DNA from: Arthrobacter celericrescens
Lineage (GTDB): Bacteria > Actinomycetota > Actinomycetes > Actinomycetales > Micrococcaceae
DNA length: 64,000 nucleotides
Direction of reading: 5' to 3'
NCBI RefSeq assembly: GCF_003614925.1
Contig: NZ_QYLP01000015.1
Span: forward strand, 34,930 to 98,929
Shown here piece after piece: positions 41,838-51,890 of this stretch; position 1 is the stretch's first letter, and each line of letters starts with the position of its first letter. Both the position numbers and the translations under genes were made by a program. The notes beneath the pieces were generated by a model that was not told the origin of the DNA, did no database searches, and saw nothing but the letters and a program-made list of their open reading frames with translations.

Positions 41838-43994
41838 CTACCGTTCGGACGGGACCTTCAGGCTGCCGTATCTCTCCATCCTGTGCCAGCGCAGGTGCAG
41901 CCCGGCCACCGCAGTCACGAGGGAATGGATGACCACCACGTACATGAGCTGCCGGTACACGAACTGCTGGAGCGGAAGGGCCCACAGCGGCCGGAGCGGC
42001 TCCTTGTCCAGCCGGAAGGCGTAGGCGGCCATCAGGAACTGCACCAGCAGGAAGCCAAGCCAGAGCGCGGCAATCCGCACCGGGTCGAGGAAGAAGAGCC
42101 CGTAGAGCGCAAACACATCGACCACCGGTGCGAACAGGGGAAGCAGCACCTGGAGGACCAGCAAGTACCCGAGGCCGCGCCTGCCGAGCTTGCCGGCGGC
42201 TCCGCCCTGCACGACGGCGCGGCGGTGCTTCCACATGGCCTGCAGCGTGCCGTAGCACCAGCGGTACCGCTGCCGCCACAAGGCGCCCAGGGTTGCGGGA
42301 GCTTCGGTCCACGCCAGCGCATTGTCCTGGTACACCACCCGCCAGCCGTCCCGGCACAGCGACATGGTGAGGTCGGTGTCTTCGGCGAGGGTGTCCTCGC
42401 TGACTCCCCCAATGGCGAAGAGTGCCTCACGCCGGAAGGCGCCGATGGCGCCCGGCACGGTCGGCATGCACTCGGCCAGGTCGAAGAGCCTGCGGTCCAG
42501 GTTGAAGCCGACCACATACTCGATGTGCTGCCAGGCGCCGAGGATGCCGCCGCGGTTGACCACCTTGGTGTTGCCGGACACGGCGCCCACCGCAGGATCG
42601 GCGAAGGCCTGGATGAGGGCGTGGACCGTGCCGGGTTCGAACACGGTGTCGCCGTCAACCATCACTACGAGATCGTGCGTGGCGGCCGCCAGCCCTGCAT
42701 TCAGCGCGGAGGGCTTGCCCCCGTTGGCCTGGCGGATGACCTTGACACGGGGAAGCCCGAGTGCCTTCACGAGGTCAGCGGTGCCGTCGGTGGAGCCGTC
42801 GTCGACCACGATGATCTCCACCGGATGGGTCGAGGCCGCGATGGAACGCACGGCCGCTTCGATGCCGGCCGCCTCGTTGTACGCGGGGACGATGACGCTG
42901 ACCGGAGCCGTGACCTCGGGCCGGACGGCGACGTCCGTGCGGCGCCGGCCGCGGCCGCTCGCACGCAGGCGGCGCGCCATCCGGCTGTGGCGTGCGGCGA
43001 AGCCGACCACGAGCACGGCGCGGGCAAGCGTCACAACCCCGGCCACCACGAGTGCCCACGAGATGGCCGTGACGACGAAGTCGCTGAGCCGGATGCCCCA
43101 CACGAAGGCCGTGCCGCTGAGCTGCTCCACCATGGAGGCCTGCCGCATGCTTTCGATGCCGACGGCGGCGCCGACGGTGGTTACCTTGTACCCTTGGGCG
43201 GCCCACCGCCCAAGGGTCGCATCCAGGGCGGCGACGGTCTCCGCCCGGTCCCCGCCGCCGTCGTGCATCAGGACCACCTGGCCCTGGGCCCCGGGTGAGG
43301 CGAGCTTCTGCTCGATCTCCGCGGCGCCGGGGCTCTGCCAGTCCTTGCTGTCGAGAGTGCTGAACACGCTCAGGTATCCGTCGTCCGCGAGGTCCTGCAT
43401 TGCCGACCAGGTGCCGTCGTTGACGGCGTCGTTCCCGGAGCTGTACGGCGGACGCAGCAGGGACGCGGCCTGCCCGGTGATCCCGCTGATGACCTTCTGC
43501 GCGCCCTGGACTTCGAGCTGCCGGCGCCATTGCGGGGCATTGCCGAGGTCGGCGTGGGTCAGGGTGTGGACACCGATCTCATGGCCCTCGGCAACGATCC
43601 GCTTGACCAGGTCCGGGTGGTCGACGGCGGCCGAGCCGACCAGGAAGAAGGTCGCGTGGACGTGGTGTTTCCGGAGGACGTCCAGGATGCGGGGTGTCCA
43701 CTCGGGGTCGGGTCCGTCGTCGAAGGTCAGCGCGAGGGTGCGCTCCGGTGGGCGGACGGAGTGGACGGCGCCTCCGCGGGCGTCGACCACGGGGCCGCCG
43801 CCGCTCACGGTTTTCGGGACGGTGGTGGCGGTCCCGGCGGCTGGCGCGGAGTCGTCGCTGATTCCGGCGAGGTGGTGCGTGTACCCCTGGACGAGCAGGG
43901 CGGCAGCTATCGATAGCAGGACGGCGAGCAGGATGAACCAGTGTGCCCTGACGCCGGCCGGAGCCTCGCGCCGGAACGGATGGCGGGCGCTCAC
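41838..43994 (-). CDS. Fused polysaccharide deacetylase-GT2 synthase
   Basis: A 718-residue membrane enzyme. One helix (about 18-38) leads to an outside NodB-type deacetylase (about 80-280) with every catalytic motif: TFDDGPD, HTLTH, RPPYSSGND, DSKDW and VLMHDG. A second helix follows, then a cytoplasmic GT2 domain (about 365-600: VIVPAYNE, VVDDGSTDGTADL, MVDGDTVFEPG, LAEDTDLTM, QRYRW) and C-terminal membrane helices. The GT2 resembles PgaC/hyaluronan/chitin synthases, so it probably makes and deacetylates a beta-linked amino-sugar polymer such as poly-N-acetylglucosamine. It overlaps the upstream membrane-anchored gene by four bases. Confidence 0.92.
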   Translation of the reverse strand: MSARHPFRREAPAGVRAHWFILLAVLLSIAAALLVQGYTHHLAGISDDSAPAAGTATTVPKTVSGGGPVVDARGGAVHSVRPPERTLALTFDDGPDPEWTPRILDVLRKHHVHATFFLVGSAAVDHPDLVKRIVAEGHEIGVHTLTHADLGNAPQWRRQLEVQGAQKVISGITGQAASLLRPPYSSGNDAVNDGTWSAMQDLADDGYLSVFSTLDSKDWQSPGAAEIEQKLASPGAQGQVVLMHDGGGDRAETVAALDATLGRWAAQGYKVTTVGAAVGIESMRQASMVEQLSGTAFVWGIRLSDFVVTAISWALVVAGVVTLARAVLVVGFAARHSRMARRLRASGRGRRRTDVAVRPEVTAPVSVIVPAYNEAAGIEAAVRSIAASTHPVEIIVVDDGSTDGTADLVKALGLPRVKVIRQANGGKPSALNAGLAAATHDLVVMVDGDTVFEPGTVHALIQAFADPAVGAVSGNTKVVNRGGILGAWQHIEYVVGFNLDRRLFDLAECMPTVPGAIGAFRREALFAIGGVSEDTLAEDTDLTMSLCRDGWRVVYQDNALAWTEAPATLGALWRQRYRWCYGTLQAMWKHRRAVVQGGAAGKLGRRGLGYLLVLQVLLPLFAPVVDVFALYGLFFLDPVRIAALWLGFLLVQFLMAAYAFRLDKEPLRPLWALPLQQFVYRQLMYVVVIHSLVTAVAGLHLRWHRMERYGSLKVPSER

Positions 43995-44458
43995 GGATGC
44001 GCGGGGCTGCTTGGCCGCTTGGCCTGGCCCGGGGCCTCGTCGCGCTTGCCCTGGCTCGTGGCGGCCGGGTCTGCGCTGGGAGCGACAGCGGTGGGTTCGG
44101 GCACGCTGGTGGCCGGGCCCGCAGCGGGAACAGCCTCCACCGGGGCTGCCGGTTGCCCGACGGCGGGCGGTGCTGAGGGTTCCGGGGCCGGGGTCCCGTT
44201 GCCCGGCGGCTGGGTTTCCTTGGAGGGCGCCGGACGGTCGCCGGCGGCGGGGACCGGAAGCGGCAGGTAGGGCGCTGCAACGTTGGACCCGCCGATGAAG
44301 GCGAGCAGCAGCAGGACGAGATATCCGGCTACGAGGGTTGCGGCTGCCAGGCCTGCGATTTTGACTTTCCGCAGGCGCCGCCCCGAGGCGTCCACAAAGA
44401 TCGGCCCCTGGGGATTCAGGGGCTGGACACGAACGGGGTTTTCTTTAAGATCTGCCAT
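43991..44458 (-). CDS. Membrane-anchored Pro/Ala-rich protein
   Basis: A 155-residue protein with a cytoplasmic basic N-terminus (SGRRLRKVKIAGL), one membrane helix (LAAATLVAGYLVLLLLAFIGG, about 36-56), then a long outside region rich in Pro, Ala, Ser and Glu. The outside part resembles a cell-wall-spanning linker and has no folded domain. It overlaps the deacetylase-synthase start in ATGA and is probably its accessory subunit. It has no known family. Confidence 0.78.
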   Translation of the reverse strand: MADLKENPVRVQPLNPQGPIFVDASGRRLRKVKIAGLAAATLVAGYLVLLLLAFIGGSNVAAPYLPLPVPAAGDRPAPSKETQPPGNGTPAPEPSAPPAVGQPAAPVEAVPAAGPATSVPEPTAVAPSADPAATSQGKRDEAPGQAKRPSSPAHP

Positions 44459-44591
44459 CGGGCATCAATTTTAGCCGATCCGCGCCCCCTCTAAGGGAGA
44501 GCTTCCTCCCGGGCCGCCGTGACGGACACCGGCCGCGGTCCGCGCGCCGCCATGGCGCCCGTCGCGGTTAGCCTAGGACCATGGAGTGCAA

Positions 44592-45074
44592 ATGAGCGTC
44601 GTCAGCGCGGGCATCCTGTTGTACCGTCGCAACGCAGGCGCCGGCATTGAAGTGTGGATCGCCCATATGGGTGGACCGTTCTGGGCCGGCAAGGAAGCAC
44701 ATGCCTGGTCCCTTCCCAAAGGCGAATACGCCGCCGACGAAGACCCCTGGCTGGCCGCACGGCGCGAGTTCGCAGAGGAGATGGGAACCCCTGCCCCGTC
44801 TGCCGACTACTTCCGGCTCGGCGCCTTCCGGCAGCCTTCGGGCAAAGTGATCACGGTCTTCGCGGCCGAGGCAGGCTTCGCGCCGGAAGAGATCCGGAGC
44901 AACACCTTTCCCCTGGAATGGCCGAAAGGATCGGGCCGGGTCCAGCACTTCCCCGAGATCGACCGTGCGGCATGGACCTCGGAAGCCCAAGCCCGGACTT
45001 TGCTGGTCCGGGGCCAGGTGCCCGTTCTAGACGCACTGTTGGAGCACCTGGCGACCGCGCGCGGGCCGGGCTAA
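44592..45074 (+). CDS. NUDIX hydrolase
   Basis: A 160-residue NUDIX protein. The Nudix box runs from GEYAADEDPWLAARREFAEE into MG, matching GX5EX7REUXEEXGU with the metal-binding Glu residues kept. The flanking SAGILLYRR and SLPKG segments are like those of diadenosine-polyphosphate and NTP pyrophosphohydrolases of the NTP-PPase type (DR1025-like). GGAG stands five bases before ATG 44592. The substrate is unknown. Confidence 0.88.
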   Translation: MSVVSAGILLYRRNAGAGIEVWIAHMGGPFWAGKEAHAWSLPKGEYAADEDPWLAARREFAEEMGTPAPSADYFRLGAFRQPSGKVITVFAAEAGFAPEEIRSNTFPLEWPKGSGRVQHFPEIDRAAWTSEAQARTLLVRGQVPVLDALLEHLATARGPG

Positions 45075-45083
45075 GAGTGGCAG

Positions 45084-46778
45084 CTAGTTGAGGCTTTGAG
45101 GCCGTACGTCCGGGTCCCCCGCCCCGTTCCCCGCGGGCAGCGCCACGGTGAACGTACTTCCCTTTCCGGGCCTGCTGCTGCAGGTGATGCTGCCCCCGTG
45201 CCGTTCCACGATGGATTTGGTGATAGACAGTCCGAGCCCGACGCCCGGAATCGACGCCTGGCGGGCCGCGGGGGTCCGGAAGAAGCGGGTGAAGATCCTG
45301 GCGGCCTCGTCCTCGGTCATGCCCATGCCGGTGTCACGCACTTCAAGGCGGACCCAGCCCTCGTCCCGCGTGGCGCTGACGCTTACCAGCCCGCCGCCCG
45401 GCGAATACTTGATGGCGTTGGAAACCAGGTTGTCCAACGCCTGGCCCAGCCGCAGCGGATCGGCATCTGCCCAGAGCGGCGCCGGCACGTCCGCCACGAG
45501 GCCGACGTTGGCGGCGTCCGCTTGGGCGCGGGCCGAACCAAGGCTGTTTTCCACGAGTCCCGCCAGATCCGTCCGCCGCAGTTGCACGCTTTCGACGGAC
45601 GCGGCCGAGGACAACAGATCCTGAACCAGGACGCGCAGCCGCTCGGCGTTCCGTTCGGCGACCTCCAAGCCCCGCCGCGTTCCTGCCTCGAGTTCCGGGG
45701 CGTTGCGCATCACGATGTCGAGGTTGCCGAGGATCGCCGTGAGGGGCCCGCCGAACTCGTGCGAAACGTTCGCGACCAGTTCATCCTTGGCCGCGAGGGC
45801 GTTGACGACGTCGGTCAGGTCCCGGTAGAAGACCACCGCGCCGCCGAATCCGCCGTCGACGTCGTTGCTCATCCCGCGGGCGGCAGTGGAGATGGCCCGC
45901 TGCTCCGTTCCGGTACCGAACCACAGCAGGTAGTCGGAGTAGGTTTCCCCCTGCACCGCCCGCTTCACGGGGTCCTTTTCAGGCGGGAGCGGTGTGTGGC
46001 GGTCCTGGCCGAAAACCAAGCGGTCCCCGTCGGACGGCGCGCTTCCGGTGGGGTCGGCCAGTCCCAGGAAGGCCTTTTGCTGGTTGTTGACCAGCAGCGT
46101 TTCGCCCTTGGAATCAATGGCGACAATCCCGACGTCGATGGTGTCCAGGATGGTTTGCAGCAGCGTTTCGCGCTCCCTGCTGGCGGCGAGCAGTTGCCGC
46201 AGTGCCCGGTCCCTGTGCTTGACCCGCCGCTCCTGGAGGCGGGCATAGGAACCGGCCAGCCGGATGGAGAGCGCCACCGCAAACATCATGAGCGGCAAGA
46301 GGAGCACCGAGGAAATGTCCGACGCCGTGGGGTTGGGCAGGTGCGCAAGGAGGGTCGGCAACGCGATGAGGAAAGGTCCCGCAAAGCTGAGGATGAGGCT
46401 CGTCCTGGAAAGCATGCCGGAGGCCGCCAGCCAGATCACTGGAAAAACGGAAAGCACTGTGAGGCCCGGGATCACGCTGAACGCGCCGTTCCGGGTAAAA
46501 CACAGGGCCAGCAAATCCAGGATGGGAATGGCCAGGCTTGCCTTTGGTTCGAGGCGCTCCCAGGGAATCAGCAGGCAGCCAAGGAACAGGATTCCGTGGA
46601 GGACTACCCCGGTGACGAACACCCAGTTCTGGAGCAGGCCCGGCCAAAGGGAGGGCGCCGCAATCACCAGGCCGCCGACGATGATGGTCAGCGGTAATTC
46701 AGAGACAGCCACGCGCGCCCGCGGCCTGAGTTTCCTGAAGAAACGGCCGGCGGTGCGGAGAATAGCCTGCTCACTCAA
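45084..46778 (-). CDS. Membrane sensor histidine kinase
   Basis: A 564-residue kinase. Six or so membrane segments (about 25-180) form the input domain, then a PAS-like domain (about 205-325: ILDTIDVGIVAIDSKGETLLVNN), the HisKA dimerisation domain with the phospho-accepting His in NVSHEFGGPLTAILGN (about residue 339), and the ATPase domain with N box DNLVSNAIKYSP, G1 DTGMGM, F box FTRFFR and G2 GVGLGLSI. GG replaces the usual RT after SHEF. It is divergent from the response regulator across a 281-bp gap. The cognate signal is unknown. Confidence 0.93.
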   Translation of the reverse strand: MSEQAILRTAGRFFRKLRPRARVAVSELPLTIIVGGLVIAAPSLWPGLLQNWVFVTGVVLHGILFLGCLLIPWERLEPKASLAIPILDLLALCFTRNGAFSVIPGLTVLSVFPVIWLAASGMLSRTSLILSFAGPFLIALPTLLAHLPNPTASDISSVLLLPLMMFAVALSIRLAGSYARLQERRVKHRDRALRQLLAASRERETLLQTILDTIDVGIVAIDSKGETLLVNNQQKAFLGLADPTGSAPSDGDRLVFGQDRHTPLPPEKDPVKRAVQGETYSDYLLWFGTGTEQRAISTAARGMSNDVDGGFGGAVVFYRDLTDVVNALAAKDELVANVSHEFGGPLTAILGNLDIVMRNAPELEAGTRRGLEVAERNAERLRVLVQDLLSSAASVESVQLRRTDLAGLVENSLGSARAQADAANVGLVADVPAPLWADADPLRLGQALDNLVSNAIKYSPGGGLVSVSATRDEGWVRLEVRDTGMGMTEDEAARIFTRFFRTPAARQASIPGVGLGLSITKSIVERHGGSITCSSRPGKGSTFTVALPAGNGAGDPDVRPQSLN

Positions 46779-47059
46779 GGCAGGACCTTTCGTAGGCGAA
46801 ACCGTTGGGGGGAATTGCTACTTCGGGCGATTGTAGCAACGGCGGTTCCAGGAACAAGGACCCTTGCAGGAAGAATTCGCATCCGCCGTCGTGCAGACCG
46901 CCGGAAATGTCGGCCTTGCGCAGCGGACCTGGACCTTTGACTCGGAACATAATCCACATATTAGGTGCGAATAAACTTCGATGCTTGTATCGTTGCTATT
47001 CGGAGACACCCCCGCATTGCGCTGGGCGGTGCGGCGGTGTCGCCAACTCGAGGATATAC

Positions 47060-47857
47060 ATGAGCGAGCCTGGGGTAGCTGTAGTCATCGAGGATGACGA
47101 AGACGTCCGGAATTTGGTTGACGCCATCCTCAAGGAGGCCGGTTTTGTGGTGCACTCCGCCGCGACCGGCCGCGAAGGCGTGGAAGTCGTACGACATCAA
47201 CAGGCGGCAATTGTCACCCTGGATATCGGGCTTCCGGACATGGACGGCCATGAAGTCCTGCGCCGCATCCGGCAATTCAGCGACGCCTATGTGCTGATGC
47301 TGACGGCCAGGCAGGACGAGAGCGAGACGCTGACGGCGTTCCTCACCGGCGCCGACGACTACGTCAGGAAGCCGTTCCTTCCCCGCGAACTGCGGGCCCG
47401 GGTCACCGCCATGATGCGCCGGCCCCGCGCCGCGTCCCCGGCCACTGCGGCGGAGTTCCGCGAAGCATTGCCCGACGGCGGCCGGAGCGGCCGGGATGCA
47501 TCCCGGCCGGACCGCCCTGATGACGCGGTGATCAGGCACAACGGGCTCGCGCTCAACTACAAGACCAGGACGGTTACGCTCGAGGGTTCTGCCTTGAACC
47601 TGACAAGGAGCGAATTCGACCTGCTGGTCGACATCCTGCGCGGCAAGGGCGCAGTACGGACGAGGACGGACCTGGTCAGGGCGGCCCGCGGCGATTACTA
47701 CGAGGCCGACGCGTATATCGGCGAGGCCGACGAAAGGGCAGTCGAAACCCATATCGGCAACCTTCGCCGGAAGCTCCGCGAAGATCCGCAATCGCCGCGT
47801 TTCCTGGTGACGGTGCGGGGCATCGGATACCGGCTTGCTCCAGAACGGTCGGATTAG
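47060..47857 (+). CDS. OmpR-family response regulator
   Basis: A 265-residue regulator. The receiver domain carries the acidic pair ED/D at 11-13, phospho-acceptor Asp55 (TLDIGLPDMDG), and the KPF lysine (DDYVRKPFLP). A long polar linker (about 115-155, Arg/Asp-rich) separates it from a winged-helix DNA-binding domain (LTRSEFDLLVDILRGKGAV, VETHIGNLRRKLREDP, VRGIGYRLAP). GAGG precedes ATG 47060. Longer reading frames upstream are not supported. It is almost certainly the partner of the divergent kinase, and both may control the nearby pilus operon. Confidence 0.93.
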   Translation: MSEPGVAVVIEDDEDVRNLVDAILKEAGFVVHSAATGREGVEVVRHQQAAIVTLDIGLPDMDGHEVLRRIRQFSDAYVLMLTARQDESETLTAFLTGADDYVRKPFLPRELRARVTAMMRRPRAASPATAAEFREALPDGGRSGRDASRPDRPDDAVIRHNGLALNYKTRTVTLEGSALNLTRSEFDLLVDILRGKGAVRTRTDLVRAARGDYYEADAYIGEADERAVETHIGNLRRKLREDPQSPRFLVTVRGIGYRLAPERSD

Positions 47858-47875
47858 CCGGCACCTGTTGCGGCG

Positions 47876-48325
47876 TTATTCATTCCGGAGAACGTAACTG
47901 CCCCGCAGTTCAAGGACCGTGGCACGGCCGCATTCCGCCACGGCGGCGAGCAATGAGCCCGTGTCCTTCAAGTCGCCGTTCCGGATGCGCTCCTCGAATT
48001 GTCCCGCCAACAACGCCAGCCGGACACCTCCGACCATTGTTGACGAGGTTTTGAGGCTGAGGACGGCTTCCATTGCCCCGGCGGCGTCACCGCGTTCCAC
48101 CGCACCGGCAAGGACTTCGTAGCGAAGGGTCCAGAGTTTAGCGAAATCGCTGGCAAAACTGCGGGCAATGAGCGGATTGTCCAGTTGGTCCTCCAGGAGC
48201 TGGAAAACCGCGAGATCCAATATGGGCTGCGCCGACCCGGCGGGAGTCGGCACCCTTGAATCGTCGATGGAACCCGTACGCACGGGTTGCACATCTCCGG
48301 TTTCGCTGGTCCCTGGACTGGACAT
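47876..48325 (-). CDS. HPt-like protein lacking the phospho-accepting His
   Basis: A 149-residue protein whose C-terminal half fits an HPt four-helix bundle: AAGAMEAVLSLKTSSTMVGG followed by VRLALLAGQFEERIRNGDL. In true HPt domains this helix reads xHxLKGSSxxLG. Here the His position is Leu and the Gly after LK is Thr, so it cannot take part in phosphorelay in the usual way. The N-terminal 35 residues are polar and probably flexible. It lies between the response regulator (convergent, 18-bp gap) and the tad operon (same strand, 124 bp upstream of nothing else), hinting at an adaptor or inhibitor role. Confidence 0.7.
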   Translation of the reverse strand: MSSPGTSETGDVQPVRTGSIDDSRVPTPAGSAQPILDLAVFQLLEDQLDNPLIARSFASDFAKLWTLRYEVLAGAVERGDAAGAMEAVLSLKTSSTMVGGVRLALLAGQFEERIRNGDLKDTGSLLAAVAECGRATVLELRGSYVLRNE

Positions 48326-48449
48326 AGCTCAATGCTACTTTCTGAATTCCGGCAAAACGGTTCTTGTGGTTTTCCTGAGGAAATCTTAAGTCTTCTGGTT
48401 TTAGGGGACTTTTGAGGGCCACCCGATTCCAGTACCGCAAATGTCCGGC

Positions 48450-49334
48450 TCAGCCGCCGCTGAAGGTCGTGATGGTGTTGATGACAGCCGGGCCGAGGAT
48501 CGCGATGAACAGCACGGGAAAAATGAAGAACAGCAGGGGGAAGAGGATCATCACCGGAAGCTTCATGGCCTTCTCCTCGGCGCGCTGGCGGCGCTTGACC
48601 CGCATGACCTTCGCCTGGACCCGGAGGACACGGCTGATGGCGATGCCGTAGGTGTCCGCCTGGATCACGGCCTGTACAAAGCTCCGGAGTTCCGGAACGT
48701 TGGAGCGCTCCGCCAGGGCCAGGTAGGACTCGCGGCGGCTGCGGCCCACCTGCATGTCCTGGAGCGTGCGCACCAGTTCCTCGGCCAGCGGGCCCTTCCC
48801 GTTTTCACCGGCCCGGGCCATGGCACCTTCGAAACCGAGGCCGGCCTCGACCGAGATCAGCATCTGGTCCATGGTGTTGGCCAGTTCCAACTGCATGGTC
48901 TTCTGCCGTTCCTGTCCCTTGCTGTACAGCATCAGGTCCGGAATGAAGTAGCCCAGCAGCACCACGAAGATCCCCACGAGCTTCATGATCCCGCTGTTGC
49001 TGCTGCTGCCGATGTAGAAGCCAAGCAGCGCGCCGCACAAGGCGAGCACAGGTTTGGCCGCGAGGACCCGCCCCAGCGGAAGGGACGGGGGCCGGCCGGC
49101 CAGGGAGAGCAGACGGTCCAGCTTCTGGGCATAACTTCCGGGAGTCAGCCTGTGCCCGAGGCTGTCGAGCGCGCTGCCGCGGCGTTGCGGACCGACGTCG
49201 ACGGCGGCTCGCCCTCGCGCCAGCAGCTCCCGGACGGAACGCCGGGTGCTGCGGTCCACCGACAGGACCGACCACGCAAGGTAGGCGAGCGGCACCGGTA
49301 CCAGCAGCAGGGACAGAAGGAGCAGGGAATTCAC
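48450..49334 (-). CDS. tadC: Tad pilus assembly membrane protein TadC
   Basis: A 294-residue type II secretion F-domain protein. An N-terminal helix, a polar stretch, two central helices and the cytosolic T2SSF domain (LANTMDQMLISVEAGLGFEGAMARAG, ERSNVPELRSFVQAVIQADTYG, RAEEKAMKLPVMILFPLLFFIFP) match TadC. With TadB it forms the inner-membrane platform on which the ATPase acts. It is the last pilus gene of the operon, eight bases after tadB. Confidence 0.9.
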   Translation of the reverse strand: MNSLLLLSLLLVPVPLAYLAWSVLSVDRSTRRSVRELLARGRAAVDVGPQRRGSALDSLGHRLTPGSYAQKLDRLLSLAGRPPSLPLGRVLAAKPVLALCGALLGFYIGSSSNSGIMKLVGIFVVLLGYFIPDLMLYSKGQERQKTMQLELANTMDQMLISVEAGLGFEGAMARAGENGKGPLAEELVRTLQDMQVGRSRRESYLALAERSNVPELRSFVQAVIQADTYGIAISRVLRVQAKVMRVKRRQRAEEKAMKLPVMILFPLLFFIFPVLFIAILGPAVINTITTFSGG

Positions 49335-49342
49335 GGTTCACC

Positions 49343-50275
49343 TCAGAATTTCAGGTCGATGATCTTGCGCATCCAGAGTCCGCCGATGGTCATGAGGACG
49401 GCCGATGCCGCGACCATGCCCCAGCCGAGCGGGTTGGTGAACATCACATTCATGTAGCCGGGATTCACCACCATGAGCAACGTGGTGATGCCGAAGGGAA
49501 GGGCCATCAGGATGTATCCGGAGAACTTTCCTTCCGCCGCGAGGGCCTTGATGTGGCCCTTGATTTCGCTGCGCTCCCGGATGGTTTCGTTGACCTGGTC
49601 CAGCACTTCGGCCAGGTTGCCGCCCACTTCGCGGTTGATCTGGATGGCCTGGGCGATCCATACGAAGTCCTCGCTGCGCATCCGCTCCGCGGTGTCGTTG
49701 AGCGAGGCCTGGAGTTCCCGGCCCAGGCTGGTTTCGGTGATGATGCGGCGCATTTCCTCGGCGGTCGGACTGATCGATTCGGTGGCGGCGGCGTCGATCG
49801 CGCGCAGGATGCTGTGCCCGGCGCGCAGGCCGCCGGACAGCAGCTGCAGCGTGTCCCCGAGCTGCTCGTCGAACTTCGCGCGCCTCTTGCCGGTCCGGAC
49901 TCTGAGGACGAGCTTCGCCACGAAGGGCGCCAGGATGAAGAAGAGCACGGCGAGCAGGATTCCGCCGGCAACAACGCCGATCAGGGCGCCCACGAACGCG
50001 CCCGCGAGCACGAGGATGAAGAACTCGGCCTGGCTCGTCCGCAGCCCGGCGTTCTCCAGTTCTTCCCGGTTGAACAACCGCACATTGCGGCGCACCAGGA
50101 CCCCGTGGATGGCGCCGGAGGCGGAGCCTGCAAAGCGTGTCAGCTGGGAACCGGCGTCTGCCCGGTAGGGCCGCCGCCGGTCCAGGGGAACCCCGGGGCT
50201 CTTGGGCAGGATCACCGCGACGCTGAACAGCACGATGGCTGAAAGCATGAAGGCCGTGCCTGTCAGGAGGATCAT
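49343..50275 (-). CDS. tadB: Tad pilus assembly membrane protein TadB
   Basis: A 310-residue T2SSF-domain protein. ATG 50275 (MILLTGTAFMLSAIVLF) begins directly with a membrane helix; an upstream start at 50425 would lie inside the ATPase gene. The cytoplasmic F domain (FDEQLGDTLQLLSGGLRAGHSILRAID, REVGGNLAEVLDQVNETIRER) and C-terminal helices are typical. It follows the CpaF gene by seven bases. Confidence 0.9.
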   Translation of the reverse strand: MILLTGTAFMLSAIVLFSVAVILPKSPGVPLDRRRPYRADAGSQLTRFAGSASGAIHGVLVRRNVRLFNREELENAGLRTSQAEFFILVLAGAFVGALIGVVAGGILLAVLFFILAPFVAKLVLRVRTGKRRAKFDEQLGDTLQLLSGGLRAGHSILRAIDAAATESISPTAEEMRRIITETSLGRELQASLNDTAERMRSEDFVWIAQAIQINREVGGNLAEVLDQVNETIRERSEIKGHIKALAAEGKFSGYILMALPFGITTLLMVVNPGYMNVMFTNPLGWGMVAASAVLMTIGGLWMRKIIDLKF

Positions 50276-50282
50276 GGCCTGC

Positions 50283-51890
<1,608 letters not shown>

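Noticed and set aside
40467..43298. 943-residue open frame antisense to the binding protein, oxygenase and deacetylase-synthase genes
   Set aside because: It spans several genes on the opposite strand and has no domain-like segment. This is a GC-bias artefact. The same holds for 34433-37309 and 59883-61550.
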